Origin: an uncultured Acholeplasmatales bacterium
Lineage (GTDB): Bacteria > Bacillota_I > Bacilli_A > Acholeplasmatales > Anaeroplasmataceae
Assembly (NCBI GenBank): GCA_905236105.1
Contig: CAJOOI010000018.1
Location: forward strand, 1-42,439
Length of the DNA stretch: 42,439 bases
Direction: 5' to 3'
Positions within the stretch are counted from its first letter, which is position 1. The number at the start of each line of letters is the position of its first letter. A program made the translations under genes and the position numbers. The notes under the pieces were generated by a model. That model was not told the origin of the DNA. It did not search any database and saw only the letters and a list, made by a program, of their open reading frames with translations. This document shows positions 28,597 to 36,544 of the stretch, in pieces.

Positions 28597-31500
28597 TTAA
28601 ATTCTACCTATTAATTTTTGAATCCATTTTAATTGTCTCTTAAACCAAGGGACAAAATTTTTAAATATTTGCATTACAGGAATTGATAGTAAACATAACA
28701 TTAATAAGAAAATCTTATTTTGAATTGATAATTCTCTTACAATTCCTGTATTAGATGATGTAATACTATTTGAAGATATTTGATAATCTGTAACTATATT
28801 ACCTAATATCAAATAGTTATCAGCTGATTTTTGAGGATTTAAGATAGGATCTGTTGCTGTATATTTTGTATAATAACCATCAATAATATAATTTCCTTCA
28901 CCAGTTACTTCAATTGAAGGTGAATAATGAATATTATCAATTGTAGCGCCGTAACAACGGAATGTTTCATCACCAACTTTAAGTGAATAAGAAATATCTC
29001 CAGAATCTGCAGTAACTTCCATAAATGCATCACTTCTATAAATATCGATTGGCTTACCATTCTTATCTAAATATTTTAAGAAGCCTTCAATACTTACATT
29101 AGGGAATGTGAAATCTTGTTCTACATCATTTACGTAATATTTATCTTCAACTGGTTTATATTTAATTGATTGCGTACCATCTGCTGAAGTAATAGTATAG
29201 ATAGCATAATCTTCAACATTTTTAGTACCATAAATATAAAATATGTTTGTATCAGTAAAGACAGCATCTAAATATAATACATTTCTTCCAGCAGTTACAG
29301 ATGTAGTAAATTTAGGAATAGTTATTTCATATGGTTGAGGTCTTAATGTACCATCATTATTAGTTGCGTAAATTGGTTTTCCATTTACTAATAATAAATA
29401 TTTATCGCCTGATTTACCAATTGTATAAGTATTATTTGTTGATTCAACTTTATATTTATATTCATTAGATTGGAAACCATTTATGATTAATTCACCATTT
29501 TTTACAGTGATTGTAGGCATTACACAAGCTTGACGTATTGCCTCATCTGATTTATATGAACCATATTTAATATGATAATTATAATAATCATTACTACTTT
29601 CTAAAGTAATATTGATTGGATATTGTTTTACTGAGCCATCTTCATCAAGAATAGTATTACCATTTTCATCTGTTCTAGAGCACCATAAATAACCTTTTTC
29701 ATCAATAAATAATTGATCTTGTAAATCATCTGTATATTGAATATCATTTACTTGATAACCACCTAAATAAATATTTCCTTTTGAATCAAAGCTAATATCT
29801 GGAATTGTAACTTCAAAATATACTATAGATGAATTAGATATATAATATGGTTTAGAACCATTGATTGTATAATATAATTTAGTTGTAGAACCATCATCAT
29901 CAACATCAACTGAAAGAGTAGTTGTTGCTGAATTGTTGTCTAATCTAAGTTCGCTTACTTTATTATCTATTACATAATAATTGCTTTTTGATATTTGAAC
30001 ACTAGGATATGATGTTATTGTTTCTTCTGTAATTGAAGTAGAATGATATTCTGCAAATTTAAAGATTGGCCTAAATTCAAATAATTGAGGTAAAACCAAT
30101 ATAGCAAACAAGAATGCAGAATAGCAGCCTATACATAAGCCTTTACGCATTGCATTAAATGGCTTACATGCTCTAATTAATACTGTAAGACATGTATGTG
30201 TTGCTGCAATAACTATGACAGTAGTTAATGTAACACTATCTAAATATAAAACATCTTTTAGCGAGAATACAATAATAGATATCACTAAAATCGTGAGCGC
30301 CCCAGGCAGAGCCTCTCGAACAACATTATAAATGAATTTACCTTTAACTGGGTTGTTATTAGGTTCATTTATTAAGAATAATGATGGGATACCAATTGAT
30401 AATGTATCAATTAAGAATAATTGGTTAGTTGATATTGGATAAGTTCCCATAAATAAAGCTTGGATTGCTAAGAATAATGAGAAGATAGTCTTTGTTAAGA
30501 ATAATGAAGATACTTTAGTAATATTATTAATAACTCTTCTACCTTCTGATACAACACTAGGCATTGAATCAAAATTTGAGTCTAGTAAAACTAAGTGTGA
30601 ACAATTTCTTGCAGCATCAGAACCTGAAGCAACAGCAATTGAACAATCTGCTTCTCTTAAGGCAAGAATATCGTTAACACCATCACCAGTCATGGCAACA
30701 GTTTTACCTTCATTCTTAAGAGCACTGATTAATAATCTCTTTTGTGCAGGTGATACACGACCAAATACTGTATATTTAGATGCACATTTAATGATATCTG
30801 AATCTCCCATACCATCTAAAGAAATATATTTATCTGCATTATCAATACCAGCTCTTTGGCTTATTTTAGATACTGTAATAGGGTTATCACCAGAAATAAC
30901 TTTAACTTCTACACCAGAATCCTTGAAATATTTAATAGTATTTATAGCATCTGGTCTAATTGTATCTTCAATTAGAATCATTGATAATAATAAAGCTTCA
31001 TTAGATGGTAATTCACCACCTACTATGTCGCCTTCTCTATATGCTAAGCATAAAACTCTAAAGCCTAATTGGGCATATTTATTAATATCATTTTTATATT
31101 TATCAAATGTGCCTCTTAATACAAATTCAGGAGCACCTAAAATAAATGTACCAAATTTGTCAAATGTAACAGCTTGATATTTTCTTTGAGAAGAAAAAGG
31201 AATTGCAGCTGTGTGTCTAATTCTTTTACCTAAACCGAATTTTTCTTTTAATGCTGTACTCGTAAGGTTAGTATCCTCAAGTGCATTTAGCATTGCTGAT
31301 ACAATGTTTTTAGTAGCAAGACCATGAATTGTATTATAATCAATTACATTTTTTACAACCATTGAGCCATCTGTTATTGTACCTGTCTTATCAAGACAAA
31401 TACAATTAACTCTTGCAAGCATTTCAATACAATATAATTCTTGAACTAAGACATTTTTCTGAGCAAGTCTAATAACAGATAAGGTTAGTGCGATAGATGA

Positions 31501-32616
31501 AGTTAAGAATAAGCCTGAAGGAATCATACCTATCATTGCACCAGCAGTTTTCCTAATTGCTGTAGCATAATTTACATCTCTTGCCAAAAACATTATGATA
31601 AATAAGCTAACACCTAATACAATTACTGGTACAGACATTACCCATATAATCATATTTAATGAATGCAATAAATCTGATTTTGGTTTTTTGTAAAGTCTTG
31701 CTTGATCAGATAATCTTTCAATATAATTATCTTTACCAATTTTATCTACTTTAGCGCTACATTTGCCTGATATAACAAATGAACCACTATATAATAAATC
31801 ACCAGGTTTTTTAACTATTGCATCTGATTCACCTGTAAGAAGTGATTCATTTACTTCAACTGAACCTTCAACTACAATTGAATCTGCGCATATTTGTCTT
31901 CCTGCATCTAATAATACTAGATCATCAAGGACAATTTCATTGACTGCAACTTCATGATTTACACCATCACGTTTGACTATTGCAGTAGGTGAATTTAATA
32001 AAGAAAGGTTATCAATAATCTTTTTAGCCCTTATTTCTTGGATAATTCCTATTATTGTGTTTGCAACAACAATAACTAAGAAAGTTAAATCTAGGTAAGC
32101 ACCAACAGATATTAACATACCTGCAATAAAGAACATCAAAATATTAAAAAATGATAAGAAATTAGTAAAAACAATTTTCCATATTGGTCTACTTCTTGTA
32201 TTACTTGATTCATTTACAAGTCCATCAATCATTCTATCATTTACGATATCTGATGGAAGACCTAATTCTGGGTCTGTTTCATATCTAATCAATTTAGAAG
32301 TTTCATTTTGTAATGCTTTTCTTCTTTTTTTGATTTCATTTTTTCTTTCGCGTTCAAATAGCTCTTTTTGCTTCTTTTCTTCCTTAAGCTTTCTTTTTCT
32401 TTCTTTAGGTGGAAGCATTTCTATTTCAGCAGATACTTTGGTTTCATTGGCCACTTCAATTCTTTCTTCTTCATCACTATAAACTATGGCATCTGAATTG
32501 TCTATTTCTTCATCTTCATCAGTTTGATCAGCTTGAAGCTCTTCATCTTCAGTATTATTTAAATACTCAGCCAATTCTTCTTCTGATAGTTCATCGATGT
32601 TTGGATATTTTGCCAT
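28597..32616 (-). CDS. P-type cation-transporting ATPase (CtpE/Ca2+-type-like) with charged N-terminal tail and large C-terminal extracytoplasmic insert
   Basis: ICLDKTGTITDG phosphorylation site, LLTGESDAIVKKPG actuator loop, VKVISGDNPITVSKI, AMTGDGVNDILALREADCSIAVASGSDAAR hinge. Confidence 0.93.
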   Translation of the reverse strand: MAKYPNIDELSEEELAEYLNNTEDEELQADQTDEDEEIDNSDAIVYSDEEERIEVANETKVSAEIEMLPPKERKRKLKEEKKQKELFERERKNEIKKRRKALQNETSKLIRYETDPELGLPSDIVNDRMIDGLVNESSNTRSRPIWKIVFTNFLSFFNILMFFIAGMLISVGAYLDLTFLVIVVANTIIGIIQEIRAKKIIDNLSLLNSPTAIVKRDGVNHEVAVNEIVLDDLVLLDAGRQICADSIVVEGSVEVNESLLTGESDAIVKKPGDLLYSGSFVISGKCSAKVDKIGKDNYIERLSDQARLYKKPKSDLLHSLNMIIWVMSVPVIVLGVSLFIIMFLARDVNYATAIRKTAGAMIGMIPSGLFLTSSIALTLSVIRLAQKNVLVQELYCIEMLARVNCICLDKTGTITDGSMVVKNVIDYNTIHGLATKNIVSAMLNALEDTNLTSTALKEKFGLGKRIRHTAAIPFSSQRKYQAVTFDKFGTFILGAPEFVLRGTFDKYKNDINKYAQLGFRVLCLAYREGDIVGGELPSNEALLLSMILIEDTIRPDAINTIKYFKDSGVEVKVISGDNPITVSKISQRAGIDNADKYISLDGMGDSDIIKCASKYTVFGRVSPAQKRLLISALKNEGKTVAMTGDGVNDILALREADCSIAVASGSDAARNCSHLVLLDSNFDSMPSVVSEGRRVINNITKVSSLFLTKTIFSLFLAIQALFMGTYPISTNQLFLIDTLSIGIPSLFLINEPNNNPVKGKFIYNVVREALPGALTILVISIIVFSLKDVLYLDSVTLTTVIVIAATHTCLTVLIRACKPFNAMRKGLCIGCYSAFLFAILVLPQLFEFRPIFKFAEYHSTSITEETITSYPSVQISKSNYYVIDNKVSELRLDNNSATTTLSVDVDDDGSTTKLYYTINGSKPYYISNSSIVYFEVTIPDISFDSKGNIYLGGYQVNDIQYTDDLQDQLFIDEKGYLWCSRTDENGNTILDEDGSVKQYPINITLESSNDYYNYHIKYGSYKSDEAIRQACVMPTITVKNGELIINGFQSNEYKYKVESTNNTYTIGKSGDKYLLLVNGKPIYATNNDGTLRPQPYEITIPKFTTSVTAGRNVLYLDAVFTDTNIFYIYGTKNVEDYAIYTITSADGTQSIKYKPVEDKYYVNDVEQDFTFPNVSIEGFLKYLDKNGKPIDIYRSDAFMEVTADSGDISYSLKVGDETFRCYGATIDNIHYSPSIEVTGEGNYIIDGYYTKYTATDPILNPQKSADNYLILGNIVTDYQISSNSITSSNTGIVRELSIQNKIFLLMLCLLSIPVMQIFKNFVPWFKRQLKWIQKLIGRI

Positions 32617-33011
32617 TATAACCCTCCTCCTGTAATCATATTTATTATTTCTTCAACACGATTTAGCTTACCATCTAGATATAAACCACCTATCAGTGCT
32701 TCAAAGCCTGTGGCAGTTAAATAATCTTTTAATTCAACATTATGCCTTGTTGTAGATGGATGCGTGTTTCTCCCTTTTTTAAAAAGGCTTAATTCGTATT
32801 CGTCTAATAAATTTTTCTCTAATATTTTTTCCATATAAGCTTTTTGAGCTTTAGCACTTGTATAATTAGTAGAAACAATATTGTGAATATTATTCATTTT
32901 TCCACCTTTTGTTGTCAAAATGAATTCACGAATATATTTTTCATATACTGCATCACCTAAATATGCTAATGCTAGTCCATTATAATCATTACTTTTTAAA
33001 TGATTTTCCAT
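32616..33011 (-). CDS. mrnC: Mini-ribonuclease III
   Basis: LALAYLGDAVYEKYIREFILTTKG...STTRHNVELKDYLTATGFEALIGGLYLDGKLNRVEEII; adjacent to cysS. Confidence 0.93.
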   Translation of the reverse strand: MENHLKSNDYNGLALAYLGDAVYEKYIREFILTTKGGKMNNIHNIVSTNYTSAKAQKAYMEKILEKNLLDEYELSLFKKGRNTHPSTTRHNVELKDYLTATGFEALIGGLYLDGKLNRVEEIINMITGGGL

Positions 33012-34327
33012 TCAACAAGTTTTCTCCTATATTCATCAGCAAGTTCGAAATTTTTATTTAATCGTGCATCTTGCCATAATTTATAAGTATTTAATTCTTC
33101 ATCATTCATTTTTTTAACGAATAAATTAATACCTAATACGCTAAAAATAGTTTCGATTGTTTTTAATTTGATTGCTAAATCTTTATAGTTTTTGTTTCTT
33201 AATAAGGTATTAATATCTTTAAAAATGTTATTTATTAGCATTAATACATTTTGAACGTTAAAATCATCATCCATATATGATTTAAATGATGTGATATCAT
33301 CTTCATTAAATTCGTTAGATAATAAATCTAATGATTGTAGCTCATATAAAGCCATCTTATATGCTCTTTGCCATTTTAAATATTCATTTTTATATTGGTT
33401 AAATATTGAGCCATCTTTATCATATGAAATGATATTTCTGTATGGAGTAAATAATATTAATGTTCTTAAAATCATTCCTTCAAATGAATCAAAATCTTTA
33501 ACATAAATTACATTACCTAAAGATTTACTCATTTTTTCTTTACCTAAATCAAGTCGTGCTACATGCATCCAATATTTAGCTAGTGGAGCATTGTATAGTG
33601 CTTTAAATTGGGATAATTCATTTTCATGATGAGGGAATTTTAAATCCATTCCACCACCATGAATATCTAAATTAGTTCCAAACAATTTGTAATTCATTAC
33701 AACACATTCAGTGTGCCAGCCTGGTCTACCTTCTCCAAAAGGTGATTGCCATTTAATACCAGTTTCTGTTTTTTTCCATAAAGCAAAATCAAATGGATTT
33801 TCTTTTGCTTCATCAACATCTATTCTAGCGCCACTTTCTAAATCTTCAATACGTTGACCTGAAAGCTCACCATAATTTTTAACTTTACTTACTCTAAAAA
33901 ATACATCTCCATCTTTTTCATAAGCGTAGCCTTCTTTTATTAGTGAATTGATAAAATCAATCATTTCGTTGATGTAGTCAGTTGCATGAGGAATAAAATC
34001 TGGTTTTTTTGAGCCAACTAAATTTACTGCTTTAAAATAAGCATTTTCATAAAAAGAAGCAACTTCTTTTTCTGTTTTTTCTTCTGATAAAGCTTTGTTA
34101 ATTATTTTATCATCAACATCAGTTATGTTTGATGCATAATTAACTTTATAACCTAAGAATTCTAAATAATTTTTGACCATATCATAAAAGATAACTGGTC
34201 TTGCATTGCCGATATGAATGTAATTATAAACTGTAGGACCACATACATACATATTGACAACATTTCTTTGACTAGGTATAAATTCTTCTATTTTTCCGCT
34301 TAAAGAATTATATATTTTTAAAGACAT
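32996..34327 (-). CDS. cysS: Cysteinyl-tRNA synthetase
   Basis: VYNYIHIGNARPVIFYD (HIGH), GWHTECVVMNYKLFGTNLDIHGGGMDLKFPHHENELSQ, KEKMSKSLGN (KMSKS). Confidence 0.98.
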   Translation of the reverse strand: MSLKIYNSLSGKIEEFIPSQRNVVNMYVCGPTVYNYIHIGNARPVIFYDMVKNYLEFLGYKVNYASNITDVDDKIINKALSEEKTEKEVASFYENAYFKAVNLVGSKKPDFIPHATDYINEMIDFINSLIKEGYAYEKDGDVFFRVSKVKNYGELSGQRIEDLESGARIDVDEAKENPFDFALWKKTETGIKWQSPFGEGRPGWHTECVVMNYKLFGTNLDIHGGGMDLKFPHHENELSQFKALYNAPLAKYWMHVARLDLGKEKMSKSLGNVIYVKDFDSFEGMILRTLILFTPYRNIISYDKDGSIFNQYKNEYLKWQRAYKMALYELQSLDLLSNEFNEDDITSFKSYMDDDFNVQNVLMLINNIFKDINTLLRNKNYKDLAIKLKTIETIFSVLGINLFVKKMNDEELNTYKLWQDARLNKNFELADEYRRKLVEWKII

Positions 34328-34340
34328 AAAATACCTCTTT

Positions 34341-36305
34341 TTAAGCAGCTAAATCAACATATTTTTCAATTAATGCTTTAAATAGATTGTATAATTCTTC
34401 TGATAAGCCACCTTCAATTGAAGATGAAGTATTTGTTACTTTAGCTTCAACATCACCAAAAGAACCTGCAACATCTCCTACATAAAAATAGCTTTCTATA
34501 TTTTCATCAGGCATATATAATCTTACAATTGTATTTGCATCAAGAGTAAAATCACATTCTTCAGTTGATAATGCTTCAATTTCATAAGTTTCATTTGTGC
34601 TATTTTCTTTTATTATATCAAGCATTAAAGTTTTTTCAGAATTATTAACTACACGTGTCTTTAATTCTTTTGAAGGATCAAAAGTTGCACCACTTGCAAC
34701 ATTTACTTCTTGTTCATCTTCTAGATAATATGCTTTGAAAGTTACTTGTTGTAATATTTCTGCATCAGTAATCTTGTTTTCAAGTTTAACAGAATATTTA
34801 CCTTCTTCTGTATTTGCAAATTCATCTGTATAAACAGTCGTACTATCTAATTTAGCATTGATGTAGAAAGGTAAGTCAGCTTTAAATATTGCATAGCAAT
34901 TATCTATTTTGTCAATTTGACCTTGGATTTTTCCAATGAAGCCACCTAAATATGAGAAGAAATGTCTAGTTTTGCTAGAAGTTGTTGTTGTACCTTTTGT
35001 CATTTTAACATTTTGATAATCTACTTCTGGTTCAGTTCCATCTTCATTAAGTTTATATTCGCCTGCATAAATCTTGATTTCTGATGCTGCAACACATTTA
35101 GTTATATTGCTACCATTTGATATGTTGTTTGTACCAATAAAGCCACCAACATATAAGTCAAATTCATCTGTTGCTGATGAATTTTTATATTTAGAAACAA
35201 TAATATTTGCATCTGCATATGATTCTGTTACTAAACCACGAGCATTACAGTTGCCAATAAAGCCACCAATTGCAAGCCATCCAACTTGAGCATAGTTTGT
35301 TGCAGCCTCAATTGAACCTTCAGCACCACAATTTTTAACAGAGATTCCATCTTTTAATGCATTATCTTTTAAGCAACCTGCAAATAGGCCGATTGATAAT
35401 TTTAATCTAGCTTGTGTAGATGTTATTTTGGCATTTGTTACTTTTGTATTTTCGATTGTATCATTTACACCTAAGCCGATTACACCACCAAAATAGCTTT
35501 CAGCTGATGATAATGCGCTATATTTGAAATCTATGTTATCAACTGTACAATCTGTTATTAAAGTTCTTTCAGCATAACCAACAATGGCACCACATTTTGT
35601 ATTTCCTTTGCTAGATGAAGAAAAATTAGCGGTAACATCACTTACATTTAAATTTTTGATAGTTGCAGATAAAGCATATTCAAATAAACCTGTATATTCT
35701 GAGTTAGGTACTGCATAGTTTTTAATTGTATGTCCTTTACCATCAAATGTACCACTGAATTTAGTTGTTGCATTGAATCTTGTAGATAAAGTTTCACCAG
35801 CAAAATCTAAGTCGTTATCTAAAACATAATAGCTTGTTGGGTCATTAACCATTTTTTCAAAATCATCAACAGTTGTGATATGTATAGCATTATCTTCAGT
35901 TTGACTATTTGAATTTGTTGTTACATCATGATGTGTGATTTCTGTATCATTTCCATTGAATGTAACAAATAATTTGAAACGATATTTTGTAGAAGCTGTA
36001 AGTCCACTAAATGTTTTAGTTGCTGAATAAGTTGATGTATCAACATCTAATTTTTCCATTAGCTTATAAGTTTCATTCCCATCTTCAACTTCGTATTGTT
36101 TAAAGTATGTTGATGCTGCACCAGTTGTTAGGTTATCATTTTTGTCAAATCTAACAGAAAGTGTTACAGTTTTACTTGTTACACTTGAAGTTGTTATTTG
36201 GACATTGCTTTCAGTAATACCGCTTTGGTTAGAATTACATGAAACAAAAGTAAACACTCCTATAAATGCTAGCGCAACAAGTGCGATTATTTTTTTAAAT
36301 TTCAT
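34341..36305 (-). CDS. Surface lipoprotein with FN3-like N-terminus and GLUG-type beta-helix repeats
   Basis: Signal peptide with lipobox (FTFVSCNS); GTFDGKGHTIKNYAVPNSEYTGLFEYALSATIKNLNV, GAIVGYAERTLITDCTV, GGVIGLGVNDTIENTKV. Confidence 0.75.
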   Translation of the reverse strand: MKFKKIIALVALAFIGVFTFVSCNSNQSGITESNVQITTSSVTSKTVTLSVRFDKNDNLTTGAASTYFKQYEVEDGNETYKLMEKLDVDTSTYSATKTFSGLTASTKYRFKLFVTFNGNDTEITHHDVTTNSNSQTEDNAIHITTVDDFEKMVNDPTSYYVLDNDLDFAGETLSTRFNATTKFSGTFDGKGHTIKNYAVPNSEYTGLFEYALSATIKNLNVSDVTANFSSSSKGNTKCGAIVGYAERTLITDCTVDNIDFKYSALSSAESYFGGVIGLGVNDTIENTKVTNAKITSTQARLKLSIGLFAGCLKDNALKDGISVKNCGAEGSIEAATNYAQVGWLAIGGFIGNCNARGLVTESYADANIIVSKYKNSSATDEFDLYVGGFIGTNNISNGSNITKCVAASEIKIYAGEYKLNEDGTEPEVDYQNVKMTKGTTTTSSKTRHFFSYLGGFIGKIQGQIDKIDNCYAIFKADLPFYINAKLDSTTVYTDEFANTEEGKYSVKLENKITDAEILQQVTFKAYYLEDEQEVNVASGATFDPSKELKTRVVNNSEKTLMLDIIKENSTNETYEIEALSTEECDFTLDANTIVRLYMPDENIESYFYVGDVAGSFGDVEAKVTNTSSSIEGGLSEELYNLFKALIEKYVDLAA

Positions 36306-36332
36306 AAAACACCTCGTAAATCTATATTAATT

Positions 36333-36351
36333 TATGAATTATAAATTCATA
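36333..36351. promoter_or_regulatory. 19-bp inverted repeat in the 5' UTR of the GLUG lipoprotein gene
   Basis: TATGAATT-ATA-AATTCATA just downstream of a - strand -10 TATAAT (36363-36368). Confidence 0.5.
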
Positions 36352-36471
36352 TGCTATTGCAAATTATACATTAAACAAAGTTTAAAAACAATAAAAATTT
36401 GTTAATTTTTAGAGAATAAATTTATAAAAAAAATAATTGAATTTGTAAAACACTTACATAATTTAAAACAT

Positions 36472-36506
36472 TTGACAAAGTCCATTATGTAGTTATATAA
36501 TAACTA
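36472..36506 (+). promoter_or_regulatory. Promoter of the activase operon with inverted repeat over the -10 box
   Basis: TTGACA-N18-TATAAT; TAGTTAT-ATA-ATAACTA (36490-36506) overlaps the -10. Confidence 0.7.
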
Positions 36507-36544
36507 AAGCATTTTTAAAATCTTATTTAAGGAGTTTGTAGTAT

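Noticed and set aside
30692-31177. 161-aa + strand ORF antisense to the P-type ATPase
   Set aside because: Lies over the conserved P/N-domain coding region; the sequence looks like an antisense reading-frame shadow with no independent RBS, promoter or family signature.
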